64,000 nucleotides of DNA. Origin: Halalkalibacter nanhaiisediminis. Lineage in GTDB: Bacteria > Bacillota > Bacilli > Bacillales > Bacillaceae_D. Below are positions 24,972 to 31,895 of this stretch, in pieces. Where the stretch lies: assembly GCF_007830185.1 (NCBI RefSeq), contig NZ_VLKZ01000010.1, forward strand, positions 45,304-109,303, in the 5' to 3' direction. The notes below the pieces were generated by a model. That model was not told the DNA's origin and did no database searches. It worked only from the letters and a program-made list of their open reading frames with translations. Numbering within the stretch: the first letter of the stretch is position 1; each line of letters opens with the position of its first letter. The translations under genes were made by a program, and so were the position numbers.

Positions 24972-25538
24972 TTAGTTTTGTTCGGTGTTGCCTTGCCATT
25001 GTGACATGCCAGGCTTGACATTCGTCACGTTCGTGAAACCATTATTCGCTAGAAGCTGTGCAGCCATTGCACTTCTTGTACCTGTACGGCAGACCACATA
25101 GATCTTATCTATTGGATTCAATTCTCCTAAACGGCTCTCTAACTCACCTAAAGGAATCGATGTTGCATTTGGAATCCGAGAAAACGCGTATTCCGCAGGC
25201 TCACGAACATCAAGAATCGTAATTCCATTTTGATCAAGCTTGCCTTCAAGCTCTTCATTTGTGATCACATTCGGAAAATCAACTTCTTCTTTTACTTCAG
25301 AAGGATCAGCCTTTCGCACGTAGTGCACAAGTACATCTCTTTCTGTATTTGTGCCTAAATATTGATGGCCAGTTGATTTCGCCCACGCTTGTAAATCCGC
25401 TAGCGAGCCTTTATCTGTCGCTTGAACTTCAAGAACTTGACCTGATTTTAATTCATCTAATGCTTTTTTCGTTTTGATAATTGGCATCGGGCATGCGAGC
25501 CCTTTTGCATCTAAAACGTGATCAACTTTGATTGACAT
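24972..25538 (-). CDS. cstA: TusA–rhodanese fusion protein (CstA-like)
   Basis: From ATG 25538 (GGAGG eight bases upstream) the 188 residues comprise a TusA domain with Cys16 (GLACPMPIIKTKKAL). A rhodanese domain follows from about residue 88 with Cys150 in VVCRTGTRS. CstA of Staphylococcus has the same kind of multidomain sulfurtransferase organisation, with an additional C-terminal TusA-like domain that is missing here. It would shuttle persulfide sulfur to the dioxygenase. It is the first gene of the main sulfur operon, 39 nt before the rhodanese-MBL gene, under a promoter with a CstR-type operator. Confidence 0.88.
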   Translation of the reverse strand: MSIKVDHVLDAKGLACPMPIIKTKKALDELKSGQVLEVQATDKGSLADLQAWAKSTGHQYLGTNTERDVLVHYVRKADPSEVKEEVDFPNVITNEELEGKLDQNGITILDVREPAEYAFSRIPNATSIPLGELESRLGELNPIDKIYVVCRTGTRSAMAAQLLANNGFTNVTNVKPGMSQWQGNTEQN

Positions 25539-25580
25539 GATCATAACCTCCGTTTGTTTTATACCATTACCCCTATACCT

Positions 25581-25610
25581 ATAATATAATGGCTAAAAAA
25601 AGAATGTCAA
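25581..25610 (-). promoter_or_regulatory. Sigma-A promoter of the persulfide operon
   Basis: On the minus strand TTGACA (25610-25605) is followed after 18 nt by TATTAT (25586-25581), about 45 nt before the TusA-rhodanese start. Confidence 0.75.
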
Positions 25611-25621
25611 TACTTTTCTTT

Positions 25622-25637
25622 ATACCTAACTAGGTAT
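25622..25637. promoter_or_regulatory. CstR-type operator, upstream of the -35
   Basis: ATACCTAACTAGGTAT is a 16-bp dyad of the ATACC-N6-GGTAT form, 12 nt upstream of the -35 of the persulfide operon and 39 nt past the regulator stop. Confidence 0.7.
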
Positions 25638-25675
25638 TTTTATTAACTCATAGGTTAGTACAAATAGCTACTCCA

Positions 25676-25936
25676 TTAACGACTTCTCACAAGTAACTTA
25701 ATCGCTTCATCAACAGTTTCTTTAGTGTCTTCGCCATTTTCAATTTGTTCCACTAAACAATGCTGCAAATTTTTCGCAATTGTATAGGCCATTGCACGGT
25801 CAATCGCCGAACATGCGGCTGACATTTGAGTTATGACCGCTTTACAGTCCTGTTCCTCTTCCATTAATCGAAGAATACCTCTCACTTGTCCTTCAATTCT
25901 TTTCAATCTATTTTTCATCTCTTGTGTGTATTCCAT
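25676..25936 (-). CDS. cstR: CsoR-family persulfide-sensing repressor, CstR type
   Basis: The 86-residue all-helical protein has the family start (KNRLKRIEGQVRGILRLMEE). The sensing cysteines are Cys31 (EQDCKAV) and Cys60 (LQHCLVEQ), at exactly the CstR positions. The histidine that copper-sensing CsoR uses four residues before the second Cys is replaced by Asn56. This favours CstR, a repressor released when Cys31 and Cys60' become linked by a di-, tri- or tetrasulfide. Its neighbours are persulfide enzymes, and four ATACC-N6-GGTAT dyads surround it. AAGGTGA precedes the ATG. Confidence 0.92.
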   Translation of the reverse strand: MEYTQEMKNRLKRIEGQVRGILRLMEEEQDCKAVITQMSAACSAIDRAMAYTIAKNLQHCLVEQIENGEDTKETVDEAIKLLVRSR

Positions 25937-26087
25937 ATATCTTCACCTTTCTTTCACTACCCTTTCTTCAAAAGAAGAAGGTGATACATAAGTACCTGAT
26001 CTCGTCGCGTGAACTCCATGCAATCTACATTATAATATCTAAAGCTGTACACTAAGGCTCAGACACTTAGCTTTTAATTGTAAAAAA

Positions 26088-26483
26088 TCAAAACGTTAAC
26101 GTCGTATCGGCACCATAAGCAAATTCTAAGAATGTTGCAGCTCCACCAACTTCAATGCTGTCAACAAAGTCTTCTTTATTCAGATTCATTACATCCATCG
26201 TCATTTGGCAAGCGATAAATGTAACACCAAGATCTTGTGCTACTTGAACGAGCTCTTCAATTGATGGTACATTTGCTTGTTCAAAGCCTGCCTTCATGTG
26301 CTCTTTTCCTTCTGGAAGTGGTAAGTTTTTATGGCCTTCCTTATGAATCAATTGTAATCCTTCAAATGTAAAAAATACTCGTACATCAGCATCCGTTGAA
26401 GCTGCTGCTGTTGCTAGATTTAATACTTTATAAGCGTCAAACATTGAACCGTTTGCTGCAATAATCGCTACTTTTTTACTCAT
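26088..26483 (-). CDS. DsrE/DsrF-family sulfur-carrier protein, copy 2
   Basis: The 131-residue protein has the DsrE-like fold: KVAIIAANGSMFDAYKVLNLATAAASTDADVRVFFTFEGL, FIACQMTMDVMNL with the conserved Cys, and IEVGGAATFLEFA. It resembles copy 1 (22085) but lacks its Lys-rich insert. CTGGAGGGATTTTG precedes the ATG. It follows the triple-TGA gene by 25 nt, so the two form one unit behind the paired CstR-type operators at 26757-26791. A role in cytosolic persulfide relay is inferred. The gene ends in TGA, which shows TGA acts as a stop here. Confidence 0.87.
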   Translation of the reverse strand: MSKKVAIIAANGSMFDAYKVLNLATAAASTDADVRVFFTFEGLQLIHKEGHKNLPLPEGKEHMKAGFEQANVPSIEELVQVAQDLGVTFIACQMTMDVMNLNKEDFVDSIEVGGAATFLEFAYGADTTLTF

Positions 26484-26508
26484 TTCAAAATCCCTCCAGT
26501 AATATTCA

Positions 26509-26694
26509 TTAAATAAGTGACATCACAAACCACGCAATACTAAAAACAATGAATAAGGGTCCTACCAGGAACCAAAGGTATACAGCAGGTCATATAGGTG
26601 GTGGGGTTTTCCCCTTGTTACCTTCTACTGTCTTCCCTATTTGTACGCCTCAATGACTCGTCGTACAATGATCTTCTTTTCATTTAGCTGACAT
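26509..26694 (-). pseudogene. Small membrane-protein gene interrupted by three in-frame TGA codons
   Basis: A 62-codon frame opens with ATG after GGAGG (7 nt spacing) and ends in TAA just before the ribosome site of the DsrE gene. Codons 5, 15 and 35 (26682-26680, 26652-26650, 26592-26590) are TGA; there is no TAA or TAG inside. The conceptual product is coherent: a hydrophilic start, GVQIGKTVEGNKGKTPPPI, then a membrane helix (PAVYLWFLVGPLFIVFSIAW). With TGA as Trp the sequence reads naturally (PPPIWPAVYLWF). Two other Trp codons are normal TGG. It may be a decayed gene, recoded UGA, or less likely selenocysteine. Annotated as pseudogene by default. Confidence 0.6.
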
Positions 26695-26756
26695 CAAGAT
26701 CCCTCCTTTAAGGATGATGGATGACAGTGATTGTGTACATTTGTTATAAAGTTTCA

Positions 26757-26791
26757 ATACCTATACAGGTATATTATACCCTGTTAGGTAT
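26757..26791. promoter_or_regulatory. Paired CstR-type operators flanking a -10 element
   Basis: ATACCTATACAGGTAT (26757-26772) and ATACCCTGTTAGGTAT (26776-26791) are spaced 3 nt apart. TATAAT on the minus strand (26778-26773) lies across their junction, with a weak ACTTGA -35 at 17 nt. They could also affect the divergent acyl-CoA dehydrogenase gene starting at 26900. Confidence 0.72.
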
Positions 26792-26899
26792 TGAATCAAG
26801 TGGGTTTTTTCAATAAACTTTATATGCTTTTTATTACCGTACAATTTGATCTAAAGACTTCATCAAAATTCCTATTTGATAAGAGGAGAGACACAAGCA

Positions 26900-27967
26900 G
26901 TGATTATAAACAAACAAGAATCCCTCACCACTTTATTTGATAAACATCTTAAACCACGTGTTCGTGAAATTGATTCAGGTTATTATCCGAAAGACATTGT
27001 TAAGCTCCTAGGTAAGGACGGCTACTTTTCCTCTAAAGATTTAACTCTTGAAGAAATCGTCCAAAGAGAGCTACAAGTCGTTAAACAAGCCTCAGCTATT
27101 TGCATGACGACGGGATTTCTCATATGGTGTCACTTAGCTTCCTTAACCTATATTCGAAACTCTGAAAACGAACCATTAAAAAATCGCTTTCTCACTAGGC
27201 TTGAACAAGGAGAAACTGTAGCAAGCACAGGGCTTTCTAATGCGATGAAATACTATGCGGGGCTTGAGAAGCTTCATCTTAAAGCCGAAGAGACAGAAGA
27301 GGGATACATTCTCTCAGGTACACTTCCTGCTGTGTCAAACTTAGCGAGTGACCATTGGTTTGGAGCAGTGGCAGAAGTTAGTGAAAATAAAAGGGTCTTG
27401 GTGTTTGTTTCATGTGAAACAAAAGGTCTTACTTTAAAAGAGAAGACAGACTTTCTCGGTATTAATGGTAGTGGTACATTTGCCTGCCAATTTGATCAAG
27501 TGTTCATTCCGACTGAACAAGTCATTGCTGAGGATGCAAATACGTTTATTCAATCTATTCGTCCAACCTTTTTAGCCTATCAAATACCCCTTGGCTTGGG
27601 TGTAATAGAGGCTGCCCTTCACTCCATAAAAAGAAGTGTAAAGAGACAAGGTGAGAGCAATTCATTTCTGCCTGTACAGCCAGACGAGATTGAAGAGAAG
27701 CTGAACTTGCTTCAAACCTCTCTTCAATCTCTCTTTGCACGACCAGCTAAACGTTTAGAGTGGAAAGATGTCGTGTCTATTCGTAGAGATACAGCTAACC
27801 TTAATCTTCAAGCCGTTCATGCTGCAATGTTACACGGCGGAGGGGTTGCTTATCTGGAAAACAGTGCAGATTCGCGCAGATTACGAGAGGCATATTTCCT
27901 AGCGAACCTAACACCCACGATTAAACATCTTGAGAAAATGCTGCATCTTTTTAAACAACAGAAGTAA
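26900..27967 (+). CDS. Acyl-CoA dehydrogenase family flavoprotein
   Basis: I start at GTG 26900, nine bases after AAGAGGAGAG; a TTG at 26876 would place the ribosome site inside the gene. The 355 residues follow the acyl-CoA dehydrogenase plan: N-terminal helices, the middle beta domain (VASTGLSNAMKYYAG, GTLPAVSNLASDHWF, LGINGSGTFACQFDQVF) and a C-terminal helical bundle with HGGGVAYLENSADSRRLREAYFLANLTP. The usual catalytic Glu is not obvious, so the substrate may not be an ordinary fatty acyl-CoA. It is divergent from the persulfide genes across their operators. Confidence 0.8.
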   Translation: MIINKQESLTTLFDKHLKPRVREIDSGYYPKDIVKLLGKDGYFSSKDLTLEEIVQRELQVVKQASAICMTTGFLIWCHLASLTYIRNSENEPLKNRFLTRLEQGETVASTGLSNAMKYYAGLEKLHLKAEETEEGYILSGTLPAVSNLASDHWFGAVAEVSENKRVLVFVSCETKGLTLKEKTDFLGINGSGTFACQFDQVFIPTEQVIAEDANTFIQSIRPTFLAYQIPLGLGVIEAALHSIKRSVKRQGESNSFLPVQPDEIEEKLNLLQTSLQSLFARPAKRLEWKDVVSIRRDTANLNLQAVHAAMLHGGGVAYLENSADSRRLREAYFLANLTPTIKHLEKMLHLFKQQK

Positions 27968-27973
27968 TAACTC

Positions 27974-28019
27974 ACAAAAAAAATCATCCCCTACTTCCAA
28001 ATAAACACAGGGGATGATT
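27974..28019. terminator. Bidirectional terminator
   Basis: A 10-bp stem, AATCATCCCC with GGGGATGATT, lies between convergent genes. On the minus strand eight T follow it, serving the zinc exporter gene; on the plus strand only CTTATATTT follows. Confidence 0.85.
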
Positions 28020-28037
28020 CTTATATTTACTCAAACC

Positions 28038-28961
28038 TTATACTTTCATTTCTCCATGCTGTAACATTGATTTTTCAACTTGAATCGTTGTATGTTCAAT
28101 TTTACAATGGTCATGAATAAGGTCAATCGCTTGTTGTAAAATAACTTGACTACTTTTATCATCTTCAATTAATAAATGGCAAGTTAACATATCTAATCCC
28201 GAAGTAATCGTCCAAATGTGAAGGTCATGTGCACTTTTCACACCTTCTATCCCTTCAAGCATTTCTTTTACTTCTCTTTCATTAATGGTTGGCGGGGTTC
28301 CCTCCATCAAAATGTGAACACTATGCTTTAATACCCCCCAAGCACTTTTTAGAATAAGGAGTGCCACAACAACAGAAATAATCGGATCTGCGACATACCA
28401 CTCAAAAGCTAACATGATGATTCCTGCCAAAATCGCTCCTACAGAACCTAGGGCATCACCAATCACATGTAAATAGGCGCTACGTAAATTGAGATTATGA
28501 TTCACGTCCCCTTTTCTCATTAAAAACCAAGCACTAAGAAGGTTGGCTCCTAAACCAATAAAAGCGATCATAATCATCGTTCCACTCGCAACTGTTGGTG
28601 GATCGAAAAAACGGTTGTATGCTTCAACGATAATAAAACCAGCAATCACAAATAACGTGACACTGTTAAACAAAGCAGCTAAAATTTCAAATCGATAAAA
28701 GCCATACGTTTTATTCGGCGAAGCTGGGCGGTTCGCAAACCAAATGGCGACTAAACTTAACGCAAGTGAACTAGCATCACTTAACATATGTCCACTGTCT
28801 GCAAGCAAGGCTAAACTATTGGTGATTAAGCCACCAAAAAATTGTAACACCATGATGATCGTCGTAATACCTAACGCGATCATAAGGCCTTTCTTATTTC
28901 CTTCTCGCTGTTCTTCAAAATGATGATGGTGATGGTGATGATGGTGGTGGTCATGCCCCAT
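28038..28961 (-). CDS. czcD: Cation diffusion facilitator, Zn2+/Co2+/Cd2+ exporter (CzcD-like)
   Basis: The 307-residue protein opens with a polyhistidine metal tail (GHDHHHH...). It has six membrane helices carrying LLADSGHMLSDA (helix 2) and HVIGDALGSVGA (helix 5), the HD/DD-type transport site of Zn-CDFs. The cytosolic C-terminal domain has SAHDLHIWTI. It exports zinc and related ions against proton flow. It follows the ArsR-type repressor gene by 12 nt and is therefore expected to be induced by excess metal. The unit ends in a strong terminator. Confidence 0.93.
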   Translation of the reverse strand: MGHDHHHHHHHHHHFEEQREGNKKGLMIALGITTIIMVLQFFGGLITNSLALLADSGHMLSDASSLALSLVAIWFANRPASPNKTYGFYRFEILAALFNSVTLFVIAGFIIVEAYNRFFDPPTVASGTMIMIAFIGLGANLLSAWFLMRKGDVNHNLNLRSAYLHVIGDALGSVGAILAGIIMLAFEWYVADPIISVVVALLILKSAWGVLKHSVHILMEGTPPTINEREVKEMLEGIEGVKSAHDLHIWTITSGLDMLTCHLLIEDDKSSQVILQQAIDLIHDHCKIEHTTIQVEKSMLQHGEMKV

Positions 28962-28973
28962 TTCTCAATCCTC

Positions 28974-29282
28974 CTATTGATGCTCGACGTGTTCAATGAC
29001 TTGATTTAAAATCTCGACAACATGCTCGTCATCATACGTGTAAAAATACGTATTCCCTTCACGTCTATACTTCACTAAGCGTAGATTTCGCAAATAACTT
29101 AGCTGATGAGAAATCGCTGATTGAGAGATTCCTAACACCTCGACCATATGCCCAACAGAGCACTCTTCCTGAAATAATAAATACAATATTTTAATTCGTG
29201 TAGGATCTGAAAGCGCCTTTAGAATACGAGATGCGTCTTCTACTGTTTGATCAGATAAATGTGGATGATCCTGTTTCTTCAC
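28974..29282 (-). CDS. czrA: ArsR/SmtB-family zinc-responsive repressor (CzrA-like)
   Basis: The 102-residue protein has a winged HTH (ILYLLFQEECSVGHMVEVLGISQSAISHQLSYLRNLRLVKYRREGNTYFY). Its C-terminal helix reads DDEHVVEILNQVIEHVEHQ, which provides the Asp-x-His...His-x2-His alpha-5 zinc/cobalt site of CzrA. No Cys metal-trap motif of ArsR or CadC type is positioned on the recognition helix. It starts at GTG 29282 after GGAGGGG. A 20-bp dyad upstream is a good operator candidate. It is cotranscribed with the CDF exporter. Confidence 0.92.
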   Translation of the reverse strand: MKKQDHPHLSDQTVEDASRILKALSDPTRIKILYLLFQEECSVGHMVEVLGISQSAISHQLSYLRNLRLVKYRREGNTYFYTYDDEHVVEILNQVIEHVEHQ

Positions 29283-29332
29283 TGTTACCCCTCCGTCACG
29301 ATATCTCTTTCAAATTCACTGTAGGATAAACC

Positions 29333-29352
29333 ATATGAACATATGCTCATAT
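29333..29352. promoter_or_regulatory. CzrA-type operator
   Basis: ATATGAACATATGCTCATAT is a 20-bp dyad with one mismatch pair and ATATGA/TCATAT ends, as in known CzrA/SmtB operators. It lies about 50 nt upstream of the repressor start. Confidence 0.65.
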
Positions 29353-29396
29353 ACAATATATGATCATTTTTCAGATTTGTCAATTAAATTTATATA

Positions 29397-29441
29397 AAAA
29401 AGGTTGAAGATACTCGTATAAGTACCTTCAACCTTTTTTCA
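29397..29441. terminator. Symmetric terminator-like hairpin
   Basis: AAAAAAGGTTGAAG, a 16-nt loop, CTTCAACCTTTTTT forms a 14-bp stem with T runs on both strands. It lies upstream of the czrA promoter region, so it may end readthrough from the MATE gene on the minus strand. Confidence 0.6.
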
Positions 29442-29521
29442 GTCATTTTTAGATAGATTTAGTTGTCATCAAACACGATATTTCTTCTCAATCCAACCAA
29501 ATTTTGCAGAAGAAGGAGCTA

Positions 29522-29764
29522 ATGACATTGAAAATGGTCCAATTAATCAAACGTTTGTTTAATTCCTACACTTTTCCTATTGTACCTTTAACGGTTCTAA
29601 AAAACACCATTTCTCCAGTTGGAATGTTCACACTAACTGCTTTTACTAAAGCATTCATAATACTAAAAATCAGAGATGAAATGATTGCCAAAATAACACC
29701 GTTTTTCACTATTCTCGCTCCAATCATTCGAATCGCACATATGTTCTTTCATAATCTTAACTAA
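29522..29764 (+). CDS. Hypothetical small protein, 80 aa
   Basis: A frame from ATG 29522, preceded by AGAAGGAGC, encodes 80 mostly hydrophobic and basic residues (LIKRLFNSYTFPIVPLT... FFTILAPIIRIAHMFFHNLN). It has one or two possible membrane segments. It overlaps the stop end of the MATE gene by 8 nt on the other strand. No homologous family is recognised. The good ribosome site argues for a real gene; the lack of recognisable homology and a convergent position leave it doubtful. Confidence 0.4.
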   Translation: MTLKMVQLIKRLFNSYTFPIVPLTVLKNTISPVGMFTLTAFTKAFIILKIRDEMIAKITPFFTILAPIIRIAHMFFHNLN

Positions 29765-31112
29765 ATTTTACTCGAGTTAATTTCGGTACGAATAACCATA
29801 AAAACAAGGAACGTGATAGACTAAATAAAACAAACGATAACCAAACACCCTGGTTATGAAAGCTAGGAACGAATAACCAAATCGCTAGTAAAAAGACGAT
29901 CAATGAAAGAACGATCGAATCTCTAATAAATCCTGCTTCTGTTGCTCCTGAAAAAATCCCTTCTAATTGTAAACCCCAAAAGCCTACAAAAGGGAAAATG
30001 ATCATCCAAACTAAGAGGTCAAATGCTGTCTCTTTTACCGCCATGATTGATGTAAATAATGAGACAATCGTTTCACCAAACAAAACGATACCACATGCTA
30101 ACACAATAGCGGAAATGAAACCCCATTGTGCGGACAACAAAAAGGCGCGTTTGTAAAGAGATTGATCTCCAGCACCGATTGCCCTACCTACAAGAATACT
30201 TGAAGCATTTGCAAAGCCCCCAAATAAGTAAGCCATCATATAATGAATTTGCAAAAGAACGGCATTCGCTGCCAATGTTACCTCACCCATGCTCGCCCCT
30301 TTTGCTGTAAAAATACCAGTCATCGCAAGTAAACAAACCGTCCGCAAGAATAAATCTCGATTTACTTTTACCATTTTCATAAACGGTGCGGTTTCAAGTA
30401 ACATGTCCATTTTTAAATTCAATATAGCGACTTTCCTTGTTCGATAAATAATCCATGCCCCAAATAAAACCGCACTAACTTCAGATATCAACGTGGCGTA
30501 TGCTACCCCTGCTACACCAAATCCTAAACCAAAAACGAATATCATATCTAGTATGATATTCAAGATGTTCATTAACAGCTGAGTAGCTAAAGCCAAACGA
30601 ACCTTTCCCATCCCTATAAGCCACCCAATCATGACATAGCTTACTAGAGTAAACGGCGCACCCCAAATTCGAATAGAAAAATAGGTTTCAGCAAGCTCTG
30701 TTACTGCCTCACTTGCTCCGATTAAATAAAATGCAAGATGTAAAATCGGTTGCTGCAAGATGATAAAACATAAGCCAAAGAAGATGGCAATGATTATCGG
30801 CCGCACAAACGACAGGATCGTTTCTTTTTCATCTTTTGAACCTTGGGCTTGTGAAGTAAAGCCAGTTGTACTTACCCGAAGAAAGCCAAGGAGCCAATAC
30901 ATCGTATTAAAGATTAAGGCACCAATCGCTACTCCCCCAATCGCAGATGGATCTGGCATTCTCCCTACGACTGCTGTATCGACAGCACCTAATAACGGGG
31001 TCGATATCCCAGCGATAATAAGCGGAATTGCCATTACCAAATACTCGCGATGACTTAAGGCAGAGGAACTCTTTTTTTCTAAAGAAGAGGTTGCTTGCTT
31101 CATTCTTTTCAC
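29757..31112 (-). CDS. MATE-family efflux transporter (DinF-like)
   Basis: The 451-residue protein has 12 predicted helices and MATE signatures in both halves: AIPLIIAGISTPLLGAVDTAVVGRMPDPSAIGGVAIG at the N-terminus, and GGFANASSILVGRAIGAGD in the second half. MATE proteins export small organic compounds using Na+ or H+. It begins 12 nt after the last ABC-importer gene and has no separate promoter, so it belongs to the Zur-box operon. I infer that it exports the metallophore made by the nicotianamine-synthase-like enzyme. This would replace the MFS exporter CntE of the staphylopine system. Confidence 0.88.
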   Translation of the reverse strand: MKRMKQATSSLEKKSSSALSHREYLVMAIPLIIAGISTPLLGAVDTAVVGRMPDPSAIGGVAIGALIFNTMYWLLGFLRVSTTGFTSQAQGSKDEKETILSFVRPIIIAIFFGLCFIILQQPILHLAFYLIGASEAVTELAETYFSIRIWGAPFTLVSYVMIGWLIGMGKVRLALATQLLMNILNIILDMIFVFGLGFGVAGVAYATLISEVSAVLFGAWIIYRTRKVAILNLKMDMLLETAPFMKMVKVNRDLFLRTVCLLAMTGIFTAKGASMGEVTLAANAVLLQIHYMMAYLFGGFANASSILVGRAIGAGDQSLYKRAFLLSAQWGFISAIVLACGIVLFGETIVSLFTSIMAVKETAFDLLVWMIIFPFVGFWGLQLEGIFSGATEAGFIRDSIVLSLIVFLLAIWLFVPSFHNQGVWLSFVLFSLSRSLFLWLFVPKLTRVKFS

Positions 31113-31124
31113 CTTTTTCTTTCC

Positions 31125-31895
31125 TTACTGTGCGACGTTAATCAAACTTCTCGTATATACATTCCGCTCACTACTGAACAAATCCTCTGTTAGAAAGCGA
31201 TCGACCAATTTCCCTTCCTTCATGACGATGATCTCGTCACACATATAATGAACAGCAGCGAGATCGTGACTAATAAATAAATATGACATACCAAGCGTTT
31301 GCTTCAATTCTTTTAACAAATTTAGAATTTGTGCTTGTATGGATACATCGAGACTAGATGTTGGCTCATCACAAATAACTAAATCAGGACCTAAACTAAT
31401 CGCTCTTGCAATCGCTACCCGCTGCCTTTGTCCTCCACTTAATTGGTGGGGATAAGAGTCGCGATATTCGCTTGATAAGCCTACCATTTGTAAAAGCTTT
31501 GCAGCTGTTTCTCGCCTCGAATGTCTAACATCTGTCAGAAATGAAGGACATACATCTGAAAAATTATCAAGCGGCTCCATTACAGACGCTAAGATTTTCA
31601 ATCGTTGATTTAGAGATGCTGATGGGTCCTGGAAAACCATCTGCATCTCTCTTCTTTTCCGTCTTAACGTTTTTCCCTTAAGAGTATCGAACCTCTCTCC
31701 TTTAAAATAAACTTCACCAGCAGTTAATGATTCAATCGAAAGGATTAAACGAGCTAACGTGCTTTTCCCACTACCACTTTCTCCTACTACTCCAAGACAC
31801 ATTCCTTTTTCCATTTGCAAAGAGACTTTATCAACAGCGTAAGATCCTTTTACAAATGTTTTTTGGACACCTTTCACATCAAGTAATAACGTCAT
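31125..31895 (-). CDS. Nickel/peptide-type ABC transporter ATPase (CntF/NikE-like)
   Basis: The 256-residue ATPase has Walker [11 protein letters not shown]-loop [11 protein letters not shown], signature LSGGQRQRV, Walker [13 protein letters not shown] and the switch His in LFISHDLA. It is the second of two ATPases of an Opp/Nik-type importer. It overlaps the preceding ATPase gene by 4 nt, so the two are translationally coupled. With the permeases and binding protein upstream it probably imports a metal-metallophore complex. The Zur box in front of the operon suggests zinc. Confidence 0.9.
   Translation of the reverse strand: MTLLLDVKGVQKTFVKGSYAVDKVSLQMEKGMCLGVVGESGSGKSTLARLILSIESLTAGEVYFKGERFDTLKGKTLRRKRREMQMVFQDPSASLNQRLKILASVMEPLDNFSDVCPSFLTDVRHSRRETAAKLLQMVGLSSEYRDSYPHQLSGGQRQRVAIARAISLGPDLVICDEPTSSLDVSIQAQILNLLKELKQTLGMSYLFISHDLAAVHYMCDEIIVMKEGKLVDRFLTEDLFSSERNVYTRSLINVAQ

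Noticed and set aside
25561..25582. Additional CstR operator overlapping the transcription start of the persulfide operon
   Set aside because: Has ATACC repeats in the same orientation, but the right half-site GGTAT is missing, so the dyad rule is not met.
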